Both the position numbers and the translations under genes were made by a program. DNA of 24,538 nt from JBFHFS01 sp041583495 (lineage in GTDB: Bacteria; Bacteroidota; Bacteroidia; Bacteroidales; Marinilabiliaceae): positions 1-24,538 of the forward strand of contig JBFHFS010000069.1 of NCBI GenBank assembly GCA_041583495.1, read 5' to 3'. Positions 7,257-15,516 of the stretch are shown here, piece by piece; position 1 is the first letter of the stretch, and each line of letters opens with the position of its first letter. The notes beneath the pieces are model-generated. The model did not search any database. It saw only the letters and a list, made by a program, of their open reading frames with translations, and had not been told where the DNA came from.

Positions 7257-7264
7257 CAAATATA
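7257..7264 (-). promoter_or_regulatory. Bacteroidota-type -7 box for the GH-D-like gene
   Basis: TATATTTG (gene strand, complement of 7257-7264) is an exact TAnnTTTG match, ending 17 bp before the ATG at 7239. This would leave a very short leader. A convincing TTG-type -33 element is not visible at the usual spacing, so an activator may be needed. Confidence 0.5.
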
Positions 7265-7349
7265 GGTTTATCATGAAGCAATGAGCATTTGTAATATTTC
7301 TCCACCTTTGTTAAGGTGAAACAAAAGGATTTTAAAGGCCTCTTGTTGT

Positions 7350-7362
7350 GTTTGGATAAAAT
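7350..7362 (+). promoter_or_regulatory. TTTGGATAAAA motif, copy upstream of the sulfatase operon
   Basis: GTTTGGATAAAAT on the plus strand, pointing towards the 8009 operon. The 11-bp core TTTGGATAAAA is identical to the two copies upstream of susC and the one upstream of GH95. It lies about 650 bp before the sulfatase start, so either the leader is long or this site acts at a distance. It is read as a candidate binding site for a PUL regulator. Confidence 0.5.
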
Positions 7363-7384
7363 CAACTCCCGGAAAACCATTTAA

Positions 7385-7440
7385 GGTTAGTTTTTTAGCT
7401 AATATAGAAACTAACCCCTACAAGGGTTGTTGATTTTTTT
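7385..7440 (+). promoter_or_regulatory. Two overlapping hairpins followed by a T-run (attenuator-like)
   Basis: GGTTAGTTT (7385-7393) pairs perfectly with AAACTAACC (7408-7416). AACCC (7413-7417) pairs with GGGTT (7424-7428), followed after GTTGA by seven Ts (7434-7440). The two stems share bases 7413-7416 and so cannot form together, as in an antiterminator/terminator pair. No plus-strand gene ends just upstream, so an ordinary terminator has no obvious client. The second stem is short, which limits confidence. Confidence 0.35.
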
Positions 7441-8008
7441 GTCACACTCTCCTATTTTCGAGGGCTTTTTGTATTCACAAACAAAAGCAATGTCGATTGG
7501 TTCTCCCTGGTCGAAGGTATTAAAATACTTGAAAATATCCAGATTTTACTCGTATTCTTGAATTTCAACAGGTGGTGCCCATCATGTTCCAACAAAAGAG
7601 AACTATTCCATCTGACTTGTGGCAGCCGATTACCCCGAAAGCCCCCTGTTATGTCCGAAGGGAATAGGGGTATCGAGCCATTAATCCCAAAAAAACAACC
7701 AGCCACCAGACCCTTATTCCCCCCCAAAAAAGTCTGTTTTATTATCTGTCTTCGTGTAAAAAGTATAGGAATCAGGGCTAATATAAAACATGTTCATGAC
7801 AAAATATTACATGTCAAATTTAAGTATTATGAGTACCTTTATAAACATTGAAAAGTCAGGAATAACGAACAGGAGAGCAACTTTTGAGGAAGGAAAATCC
7901 GGACCAAAGATTCAACAGATTTTTTGATCAACCCATTAGAATTTCAGGATGGGTTATCGTTTCCAGATCCATCTTAACAACAAAACTCAACGTTTAAGAA
8001 TTGTACCG
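7441..8008. other. Long gene-free leader region upstream of the sulfatase operon
   Basis: No credible gene is seen. The apparent short frames in this stretch have no recognisable composition or start context. Minor features are an AACATGTT palindrome (7787-7794), TGACA/TGTCA arms (7797-7801 and 7812-7816), a near-consensus -7 box TACCTTTA (7834-7841) that could start the sulfatase operon transcript, and AACCCAT/ATGGGTT arms (7930-7936 and 7949-7955). An upstream in-frame ATG at 7949 would put 20 polar residues ahead of a perfect signal peptide, so the gene is taken to start at 8009. Confidence 0.45.
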
Positions 8009-9604
8009 ATGAAGAATGTATTAGTATCCCTTTTATTGGGATTAACGAGCCTTGGAACCACCATCGCTCAGGAATTACCCAACATCATAATCGTCTATGC
8101 CGATGATCTGGGATATGGCGATTTGAATTGCTATAACGACAGTGCCGCTTATTATACCCCAAACCTGGACAGGATGGCGCAAGAAGGGGTCATGTTTACA
8201 GACGCCCACAGTCCCTCTACCATCTGCTCACCTTCGCGTTACGGCCTTTTCTCCGGTCAGCAGATCTATCGTTCAACCGGAAGAGGGGGAGGTGCCTTTG
8301 AGGGACCCGGTGGACCAAGTTATTTAAAACCAGGGACACTGACCATCGCCCAGATGCTGAAAACAAAGGGCTATAGAACCGGCGTCTTCGGAAAATGGCA
8401 TGTAGGTCTTTCGTGGTTCGACAAAGACAACAATCGCCTGGGGAATGGTTTCAAGAACGCCCTTTTAATCGATTATGAAAAGAGCACCCCATTGATTGAT
8501 GGCCCCAACACCAAAGGCTTTGATGAATCCTTCATCACCCCTAATTGCCCCAACACCGATCCTTTATATGTATATATTGAAAATGGAATGGTGCCCATTC
8601 CGGCCAGCGAAAGACATCACCGGGATAAACTTCCTAATCCGGGGGGGAAATGGCTGTGGGATAACGATGAAGGATGGATGGCTCCGGGTTATAACTTTTT
8701 GGAAGCCGACCTGATCTTTTATGACAAGACCCGTCAATTTATCACAGACCACCGGAAAAACACCCCGGACAAACCATTTTTTGCCGTTTTATCCACCCAA
8801 ATAGCACATGCACCGGTACTCCCTGCCCCCCAGTTTAATGGCGCCACCAATGCCGGCCCCCGGGGTGACTTTGTCTGGGAGCTGGATGCCATTGTAGGAC
8901 AGGTCATGGAACTGGTCAAAGAGCTGGGCATTGACGACAACACCCTGATCATGTTCAACGCCGACAATGGGGCCGAGATTGTCCATGTAGACTGGATGCG
9001 CCAGGATTACAACCATGATGCCTCCGGAGGATGGAGAGGCATGAAAAGAGACGCCTGGGAAGGTGGGCACCGTGTTCCTTTTATTGCCCGATGGCCGGGG
9101 GTGTTTCCCAAAGGTCTGATATCGGATCAGCTGACCAATACAACAGATATCTTTGCCACGGTGGCTTCCATCGTTGGCTATAAACTTAAAGATAAAGATG
9201 CCACCGACAGCTATGATATGCTGCCTGCTATGATGGGGACACAGAAGAAAGAAGAATCCATAAGGCCCTATTTATTAACTCAGAGTTTCCGGGGAGAGTT
9301 TCAGATTCGACAAGGAAAATGGAAATATCTCGACCACAAAGGATCGGGAGGCAACAACTATGAAAGCGATTTATTGAAAAGATATGCGTTGCCCGAAACA
9401 GCCCCTGATGCCGAAGGTCAATTGTTCAATCTGGAAACAGACCCCGGAGAAACAACCAACCTTTATTACCTAGAGGCCGAAAAACGCAAGGAACTTCAGC
9501 AAATACTCCTGCAATCGAAAACCAGTGGACGAAGTGCTCCCTTAAACCGGGAGCCCCTGGGCATCAGGAAAGTGAAGGAGCTGAGTAAGAAGATTACGAA
9601 ATAA
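8009..9604 (+). CDS. Secreted S1-family (type I) sulfatase
   Basis: A 531-residue protein when started at the ATG at 8009, which gives the signal peptide MKNVLVSLLLGLTSLGTTIA, cleaved before Q21. The type I sulfatase signature C-S-P-S-R lies at 73-77, and C73 would be converted to formylglycine. IIIVYADDLGYGDLN (metal-binding Asp pair at 32-33) and FGKWHVG (Lys/His near the sulfate pocket) are also present, as is FNADNGAE for the second metal-binding region. Family members hydrolyse sulfate esters. The S1 subfamily cannot be told from sequence alone. It heads an operon with the LamG protein (26-bp gap) and the lipoprotein. Activity depends on a formylglycine-generating or radical-SAM maturase that is not in this window. 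Confidence 0.9.
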   Translation: MKNVLVSLLLGLTSLGTTIAQELPNIIIVYADDLGYGDLNCYNDSAAYYTPNLDRMAQEGVMFTDAHSPSTICSPSRYGLFSGQQIYRSTGRGGGAFEGPGGPSYLKPGTLTIAQMLKTKGYRTGVFGKWHVGLSWFDKDNNRLGNGFKNALLIDYEKSTPLIDGPNTKGFDESFITPNCPNTDPLYVYIENGMVPIPASERHHRDKLPNPGGKWLWDNDEGWMAPGYNFLEADLIFYDKTRQFITDHRKNTPDKPFFAVLSTQIAHAPVLPAPQFNGATNAGPRGDFVWELDAIVGQVMELVKELGIDDNTLIMFNADNGAEIVHVDWMRQDYNHDASGGWRGMKRDAWEGGHRVPFIARWPGVFPKGLISDQLTNTTDIFATVASIVGYKLKDKDATDSYDMLPAMMGTQKKEESIRPYLLTQSFRGEFQIRQGKWKYLDHKGSGGNNYESDLLKRYALPETAPDAEGQLFNLETDPGETTNLYYLEAEKRKELQQILLQSKTSGRSAPLNREPLGIRKVKELSKKITK

Positions 9605-9630
9605 GTATTAACAACCAGGAATCAAAGAAA

Positions 9631-11667
9631 ATGAAGATTAGACCGAACCTCTTCCTCCTCCCCGCCTTATGGCTGATGCTGCTGGCCTCTTGCCATCAGG
9701 TGATCGCCCAAAAGAGGGTGATGGGCTGGGATTTTGAAAACATAAAGAACAGCAACGTCCTTGAACCCGCCACTCAAATAGCAGACACCATCGAAGGTTA
9801 CTTTAATGAGGTAGAGGGCGTGAAAGGGCAAGGCTTGCTTCTCGATGGATCTACCACCAGAGTTATTCGTCAAGGCAAAGACATCAAAAAGCCAGGCTCT
9901 GAGTTCACCATAGAAGCCTGGGTTGCTTTGGGAGAATATCCGCTGAGCTGGAGTCCGGTCATCACGACCGAATCGGATGAAGTAAAGGGTTACCGCCTAA
10001 TGATAGGCCCCTACGGACAAGTTTCGTTCGAAACAGCCATCAGCGAACAATGGGTAACCTGTACAAGTGCCAGGGAGACCATTCCGCTCAGAAAATGGAT
10101 GCACATCGCTTGTGTCTATAAGGAGAATATGGCACTATACGTAAATGGCAGCCTTGCCTCCACCGTTGCGATTGAGAGCCCCCTTACCTTTCCCAAAAAA
10201 GCGGACTGTATCCTTGGGATGGTTGCAAGACCTCAAAGACCAAGCAATACCATCCGAACATGGGGGACCATTGAGACCTACTTCGGGTTGGATGGGATTA
10301 TTGATGAAGTGGAGGTCTTTGACCAGGCATTATCAGCCGACCAGGTAAAGGGAGATTTCCTGAAGGTAACGCCAAAAGCTCCGGCTATTAAACCCCGCAG
10401 ACTTCCTGTCGTTAAAAATAATCCAGCCCGTTTTGGCGCTTATTATACCAAATTGGATTACTTCCCCGGGTGGGACAACCTCTGGCCCGTCGACGATGAC
10501 CCGGATATTGTAGTTTGTTTTGACAACAATCCTGCCAGGTTAATTTTCTGGCGGGGCATCCGGTATGGTCCCAGCTGGGTTTCTGAAAATGAAAACTGGA
10601 TGACCGACCAAAGTCTTGAGACCTGGGGTGTCGGAAAAAATGATATTGAAGGCTGTTTCGAACATATGCAGGACAGGCACTGCCGTTTCTCGCATGTCAG
10701 AATCATTGAAAACAATGAGGCCAGAGTGGTGGTGCATTGGCGATATGCCCCCGTTAGTGCCCATGATCACACCTGGATGCCCGATCCTAAGACCGGATGG
10801 GAGTGTTGGGTCGATGAATACTATTATATCTATCCCGATGGATCAGCCATTAGAAAGGTCTCCTGGAACAAAGGATCTACCGGCAAGCATGTACAGTATC
10901 AGGAAACACTCCCGATAACCCAGGCTGGCCAGGGCATTACAGACCTCCTGGAAAACGACTATGTAAATGTGGCAGATTATAATGGTAATAACAATAAGCG
11001 GGCTATTTCGGTAGACAAGCAACAGAAGGAAAAGGAATGGGCAGGTAACTATACCGTTCAACGCATTAACTTCAAGTCGGAGCTAAAACCCTTCATATGC
11101 TTTGAGCCGGAAAACCACATGTGGGTAAGATGGATAGGCGAAGGGTACAATCATTTTCCTATAAACCAGGCTCGCAGCGATGGCCGATGGGCCAAGATGT
11201 CGGACCGGCCTACTCATATCCTCAGCTCCCCCTGCTCCAATCCAATCATTCACGAAAAGGGAAACCGTCAATATTGGAATGGTCTCTACGGGATGAATAA
11301 CATGAGCATGGAAGAACTGATCAGCTTTGGCCGTTCATGGGTTTACGCCCCCGGCCTCTCCATCGAAAGCAAAGGCTTTGTTTCACTGGGCTACGACAAA
11401 TCACAAAGATGTTATCTGTTGGAAAAAAACACCGACAAGGCAGGCCCAATTGAATTTATATTAGAGGGAAGTAAGGAATCACCCGTGATTAATCCGGCAT
11501 TTATTGTGAAAAACTGGAATTCAAGGGGAGCTAAAATACTGGTGAACGGGAAAGAAAATAAAGACAACCGAACAGGCATCAACCATCAACTCTCGGGCGA
11601 TGAACTTGTGGTATACCTCCCCTTAAAAGAGGAGAAGCAGGTTAGGATCTCCATTTCTGAAATTTAA
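9631..11667 (+). CDS. LamG-domain exported protein with unrecognised C-terminal region
   Basis: A 678-residue exported protein. The N-terminus contains LLASC, so it may be a lipoprotein anchored at C21, although cleavage after VIA at residue 26 is an alternative. Residues 85-240 are a LamG/concanavalin-like jelly roll (FTIEAWVALG, WMHIACVYKENMALYVNGSLAS, GIIDEVEVFDQAL), usual in carbohydrate-active enzymes of marine bacteria. Residues 255-678 form a second region rich in Trp, Tyr and His (GWDNLWPVDDDPD, RFSHVRIIENNEARVVVHWRY, YYYIYPDGSAIRKVSW, ending in a small beta domain). I do not recognise a family, and a lyase-like or binding role is possible. It follows the sulfatase by 26 bp and precedes the lipoprotein by 15 bp, so it belongs to the same operon. 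Confidence 0.7.
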   Translation: MKIRPNLFLLPALWLMLLASCHQVIAQKRVMGWDFENIKNSNVLEPATQIADTIEGYFNEVEGVKGQGLLLDGSTTRVIRQGKDIKKPGSEFTIEAWVALGEYPLSWSPVITTESDEVKGYRLMIGPYGQVSFETAISEQWVTCTSARETIPLRKWMHIACVYKENMALYVNGSLASTVAIESPLTFPKKADCILGMVARPQRPSNTIRTWGTIETYFGLDGIIDEVEVFDQALSADQVKGDFLKVTPKAPAIKPRRLPVVKNNPARFGAYYTKLDYFPGWDNLWPVDDDPDIVVCFDNNPARLIFWRGIRYGPSWVSENENWMTDQSLETWGVGKNDIEGCFEHMQDRHCRFSHVRIIENNEARVVVHWRYAPVSAHDHTWMPDPKTGWECWVDEYYYIYPDGSAIRKVSWNKGSTGKHVQYQETLPITQAGQGITDLLENDYVNVADYNGNNNKRAISVDKQQKEKEWAGNYTVQRINFKSELKPFICFEPENHMWVRWIGEGYNHFPINQARSDGRWAKMSDRPTHILSSPCSNPIIHEKGNRQYWNGLYGMNNMSMEELISFGRSWVYAPGLSIESKGFVSLGYDKSQRCYLLEKNTDKAGPIEFILEGSKESPVINPAFIVKNWNSRGAKILVNGKENKDNRTGINHQLSGDELVVYLPLKEEKQVRISISEI

Positions 11668-11682
11668 AAAACGAAAAAAGAC

Positions 11683-13341
11683 ATGAGAAGAATATCAAAG
11701 AAGATTTTTACCATTGCGATGGTAATCCCGCTGTTTTTTAGTGGATGCGGGCAAAAAGAGTCTAACGAAAGCTCCATCCAAAGAATCAATGTAGGTGGGT
11801 ATATGATCACCAAGAAAGAAGTCGTTGATGAATCGTTTAATGCCGGTTATTCGATGTATGCCATGGCCTGGCCATTGGTGAGGGAGTATCCGGGAAGACG
11901 TTTTCAGTCAGGGTTGTTCGGCACCTGGATGTTTCCCCAGAATGAGGAACCTCTGCCCGTCGAAAAATTGTATACCGATATTGAAGGAGGTCTTGGCTGG
12001 TGGCAGGATACCGAGTATGCAACGGCGACACCTAAATTTATCATGGGTGGCGTTCAGCTGAACTTCGCCGGATGGGCCAATGGACCCGGCGCCGGGCAGG
12101 GAAGAGACTGGGACAATCCAAAAGGGAAATATGGGGTGGCCCAGTTGAGCCCCTGGGTATTGTGGCCCCCCGACGGACTGAACCTTAAGCAGGGCACCTG
12201 TGGCAAATGGTTCGGAAGCGGATATCTGCCTTTGCCCCTCACAGAACCTAAAAGCACCACTGCCGGCAAAGAGGTTACTACGGGAAATCAGTGTTGGACC
12301 CTGTTTCTTAACACCGGTAATTTCAAGGGCCCGATCACCTTCTTCACCCCCTATTTTTGGACCGAAGCATCCGTGAAGGATCCAAGATTAAATGGCCTGT
12401 TTTTGGACCAGCGTCCCTCCAAGGCCAACAAACAGTTTCAGATGGAGACTCAGCATATTCATTCGGCAGAGGCCACCGACTCCAAAGGGCAGAAATACGC
12501 CCGGATGGCCCCCACCCAGTACCCTGCCAACGAGGATGGGAGTTCTGAGTTGTTACAACGTCTGATGGTATATAATAAAAAAGCCCTCTGGGACGATGTC
12601 GAAAAATGGTTTAAAGGCGGGCCCGCCGTGGATGGAAAAATCAATATCCAGGAAGCCCATATGCAGAAGTTTGAAAAGGGCATCCGGTCAAGCTGGAAAT
12701 TCTTTGGTAAGGACATCCCTAAAGAAAAACGGGCCCTCTTGAACATTACTTCCTTCCTGAACACCGAGGTGACCGATTCAGCTACCTTAAGGGTTAAATG
12801 GGAAGGTGAGTTAATAACCAGGAATGAAGTCAATGGCCATAAGGTGGTAACCCTTCCCGAATATTATAAGCTGGTAAAAGAAGGAGATGACGAGATAGGC
12901 CAATGGGTTGCTGTGGCGCCCAAAGAGGTTCCCAAAGAAACCGGCTTGAAAAAGGTAAGCTTCGACAGATCTGAAGACGACAGGCCCTCCAAAACTTACG
13001 TCACCCCCGGGGAAGAAGAAAGCTGCTGGAAATCACCCGGCCCGGCGGCCGGCCCTTTTAAAGTAAAACTGGGAGATGGCAGCACCCTTACCTATTACTG
13101 GTATCGTTTTGCCGACCAACCCGCCTTGTTAAATGCCGACATGACCAAAGAAGAGCGTGAAGAGATGCAAAGACGGGTGGAATTGCTTCACAAGAACTGG
13201 ACCATGGATCGCGAATACCTTCCTGCTCCTTTTTCCGGAGAGCTGGCCGACATCGACCCGGCACTGCTTGTTACCCCGCCTGCCGGCATGGAAATAGGCT
13301 ATGTGCCCATCGTCACCCGACAAGGGCTTGAAGAAGAATAA
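11683..13341 (+). CDS. Lipoprotein of unknown family in the sulfatase operon
   Basis: A 552-residue protein. The signal sequence ends in FFSGC, so it is probably a lipoprotein anchored at C22. The mature part is unusually rich in Trp, Gly and Pro (GLFGTWMFPQ, GGLGWWQDTEY, LSPWVLWPPDGLN, TFFTPYFWTEA), a composition often seen in glycan-binding or glycan-active proteins. An acidic/charged linker around residue 415-450 separates the main body from a C-terminal part with TYYWYRFADQPAL. No catalytic signature is recognised. It is the last gene of the operon and is followed by a strong terminator. Its fixed position with a sulfatase and a LamG protein suggests work on the same sulfated glycan; this is inference. 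Confidence 0.65.
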   Translation: MRRISKKIFTIAMVIPLFFSGCGQKESNESSIQRINVGGYMITKKEVVDESFNAGYSMYAMAWPLVREYPGRRFQSGLFGTWMFPQNEEPLPVEKLYTDIEGGLGWWQDTEYATATPKFIMGGVQLNFAGWANGPGAGQGRDWDNPKGKYGVAQLSPWVLWPPDGLNLKQGTCGKWFGSGYLPLPLTEPKSTTAGKEVTTGNQCWTLFLNTGNFKGPITFFTPYFWTEASVKDPRLNGLFLDQRPSKANKQFQMETQHIHSAEATDSKGQKYARMAPTQYPANEDGSSELLQRLMVYNKKALWDDVEKWFKGGPAVDGKINIQEAHMQKFEKGIRSSWKFFGKDIPKEKRALLNITSFLNTEVTDSATLRVKWEGELITRNEVNGHKVVTLPEYYKLVKEGDDEIGQWVAVAPKEVPKETGLKKVSFDRSEDDRPSKTYVTPGEEESCWKSPGPAAGPFKVKLGDGSTLTYYWYRFADQPALLNADMTKEEREEMQRRVELLHKNWTMDREYLPAPFSGELADIDPALLVTPPAGMEIGYVPIVTRQGLEEE

Positions 13342-13390
13342 TCCTTTCTGAACAGACCACCTGACAGGGTGGATGATCAAGAACCATTTC

Positions 13391-13431
13391 AAAAAAAACC
13401 GATTGCTAATTTATAGTAATCGGTTTTTTTT
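13391..13431 (+). terminator. Rho-independent terminator of the sulfatase operon
   Basis: AACCGATTGCTA (13397-13408) pairs with TAGTAATCGGTT (13414-13425) with a single G-T wobble around the loop ATTTA. It is flanked by eight As on the left and eight Ts on the right, so it should also work from the opposite strand. It lies 50 bp after the lipoprotein stop codon. Confidence 0.92.
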
Positions 13432-13957
13432 GAATTATTTACCCGCCTAAAAGCAAACAAACATAGAGCCAAAGAAGATATATTGCCCTCCGGTGCCAAA
13501 ATCCGGGTCTATAGGTTGTTTATAATTGCAATTGAATAGGTTTGTTAATCTGAACAGGAAAAACCATTACCTCGGAATTACCATGAGCTGCCGTTATAAT
13601 TCCTTTCTCTTTGGGTTGAAAGATTCGTCAGCCGCCTTGATTTACTATATCGAAAAGCCCAAAAGTGGTTAAAGACTAATAGCCACGAGTAATCCGCATG
13701 CCGCCGAAGCTTTCCACGAGCGCAAAAAGCCATTCAACTGCTTTGCAGTTGTGTTTATCGCAGGGTCAATACGAACAGGCCAATGCCGCTTAACCCGTTA
13801 CACCATATTCAACAACGGGTCTTCCCCCAGTTTACAACCACCGTTTTTTGCCGCCCTGCACAACCTGAGTGAACAGCTATCCGGGTTCATAGTTTACCTT
13901 CAACCACCTAATAGAAAGCTTGTTGAATCAGAAGATTCCTCAATTGATCGTTTTGGG
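13432..13957. other. Gene-free spacer between two convergent terminators
   Basis: No believable coding sequence, RNA gene or transposon remnant is seen. One perfect short hairpin, CAACTGC (13735-13741) with GCAGTTG (13745-13751) and a TTT loop, stands in the middle. It has no T-run, and its role is unknown. Confidence 0.5.
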
Positions 13958-13999
13958 GCAAAAAGAAAGGGTGTCAAAAGTTACCTTTTGACACCCTTT
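13956..13999 (-). terminator. Rho-independent terminator of the susCD operon
   Basis: AAAGGGTGTCAAAAG (13966-13980) pairs perfectly over 15 bp with CTTTTGACACCCTTT (13985-13999) around a TTAC loop. On the minus strand the stem is followed by a T-rich run (TTTCTTTTTG). It lies 22 bp beyond the susD stop codon. Confidence 0.9.
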
Positions 14000-14021
14000 A
14001 AAACAAGTATGGTTTACAAAC

Positions 14022-15482
14022 TTACCTGTATGACCCTTCTATCGGATTTTGATCTGCTTCCGTAATATTTGGGTTAGAGGTTATCTCATCTAAAGGAATC
14101 TGTTGTATCCAGCTCCAGTCGTGTGCAGGCATTCCATCATATACGGCTTGCGGCACTGTCCTGACTACTGGCAGGTCGTTACGTATAAGATCGAAGAAAC
14201 AGTAACCCTCCCCGTAAAGTTCCTTGCTGCGCTCTAGAAGAATAAGGTCAAGAGTCGCTTCGGTGGGTGTAGCTTCCCGGGCCGATTGCAATTCATTCAG
14301 GACGGTTTTAGCACCTGAAGCATCTCCGCTGCGCAAAAGACCTTCTGCTTCGATGAGATACATCTCGGCGCCCCGCATCCAGCAAACATCACCCATCATA
14401 TAATCCTCTTCACGGTAGCTCTCCCAAAATTTGTCCGTTGCAGTAAAGAAGGCGGTATCGGTTCCATTGATCTCAATAATAGCCTCTTTATAGTCATAAA
14501 ACTGATGTCTCACATCAGTCTCTTCAAACTGATTTGCCAGGTTTTTCGAAATAAACCATCTGGCAGCCCAGGTTTTATAACTGGGATCAATTCCACCATA
14601 GGTTCCCCAAAATCTTAAAGGGGAAGACCATGATAATTTCTGATCATCCGTCTGGGTAAAGTCCCACATCCATTCCGGCAGATTTTCATCGTTCTGACCC
14701 GATCTGAATTCCGCCCTGGTCATTAAAGGAAAGCCTTGTCGGGCATCATTCGCCAGATCAGCAGCCAGGCTCCACTCCTCATGAGTGAGATACACATAAG
14801 CCAACATCCCCTGAACAACCTGCTTATTAATGTAGTGTTTATCGCTGCGTTGGAAACCCTCCAGAAGCGTAATCGCTTCGTTCATATCTTTTTTAATTTG
14901 GGTATAAACTTCAGCGACCGTTGACCGGGGATTACCTTCAACATTTACCGTCTCGTACAGAGGCACGCCCAACTCAGTGTCAACGGGTGGAGCGAAAAGC
15001 CTCACCAGCCAAAAATAGGAATACCCCCTGATGGCCAGACACTGTCCTTTGATATACGCTTTTTCGGTTTCATCCCCATTAGCGGCATCCAAATTTGCCA
15101 TGATGTCGTTACAATTGGCGATCATGGTATAAAAATAACTCCAGTTTAACTTTGGAACACTGGAGCTGGCATTAATTAGCTCATAATTATAAGAGTGGTC
15201 GCGCCAATAATTAGAACTGTTGCCGATTTTGATACAGCACATTTCGTCACCATAAATAGAGATCATACTCCTCAGGGTCGTTAAAACACCACCGCCGGTG
15301 TTTTGAGTGGCGGATCTCATATAGCGATAAACGCCATTAAGAACGAACTGGGCACCGGAAACATCGGTGTACATTAGTTCATCTGTGATAGAGGATGAAG
15401 AGGACGTTTCAAGATAGTCGTCGCATCCGCCTACACTTAACATCAGAACCAGTGCAATACAAACTGTTATTATATTTTTCAT
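14022..15482 (-). CDS. susD: SusD-like surface glycan-binding lipoprotein
   Basis: A RagB/SusD-family outer-membrane lipoprotein. The best start is the ATG at 15482, giving MKNIITVCIALVLMLSVGGC with lipobox cysteine C20 and 486 residues. A TTG three codons earlier is possible but unneeded. The acidic CDDYLE directly after the cysteine fits the surface-export signal of Bacteroidota lipoproteins. Family marks are FVLNGVYRYMRSAT near residue 50, the helical repeats (AYIKGQCLAIRGYSYFWLVRLFAPP; YINKQVVQGMLAYVYLTHEEWSLAADLA), LLERSKELYGEGYCFFDLIR and the closing IPLDEITSNPNI. It would cap the SusC transporter and bind the glycan at the cell surface. The gene lies 34 bp downstream of susC and is followed by a strong terminator. 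Confidence 0.95.
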   Translation of the reverse strand: MKNIITVCIALVLMLSVGGCDDYLETSSSSSITDELMYTDVSGAQFVLNGVYRYMRSATQNTGGGVLTTLRSMISIYGDEMCCIKIGNSSNYWRDHSYNYELINASSSVPKLNWSYFYTMIANCNDIMANLDAANGDETEKAYIKGQCLAIRGYSYFWLVRLFAPPVDTELGVPLYETVNVEGNPRSTVAEVYTQIKKDMNEAITLLEGFQRSDKHYINKQVVQGMLAYVYLTHEEWSLAADLANDARQGFPLMTRAEFRSGQNDENLPEWMWDFTQTDDQKLSWSSPLRFWGTYGGIDPSYKTWAARWFISKNLANQFEETDVRHQFYDYKEAIIEINGTDTAFFTATDKFWESYREEDYMMGDVCWMRGAEMYLIEAEGLLRSGDASGAKTVLNELQSAREATPTEATLDLILLERSKELYGEGYCFFDLIRNDLPVVRTVPQAVYDGMPAHDWSWIQQIPLDEITSNPNITEADQNPIEGSYR

Positions 15483-15516
15483 AATATTCAACTTTTCAAG
15501 TTAATACCATTCCAGA

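Noticed and set aside
7452..7851. Open frames of 91-97 codons upstream of the sulfatase operon
   Set aside because: Poor codon usage, no recognisable domain and conflicting frames on both strands; more likely untranslated leader or decayed sequence.
7949..8008. Upstream in-frame start for the first sulfatase
   Set aside because: It would put 20 polar residues before a complete signal peptide starting at 8009.
13751..14065. Open frame of 104 codons between the convergent operons
   Set aside because: It runs through the susD terminator hairpin and into the susD 3' end on the opposite strand; no family is recognised.
15483..15491. TTG start three codons upstream in susD
   Set aside because: The ATG at 15482 gives a standard lipoprotein signal, and the extension adds nothing.
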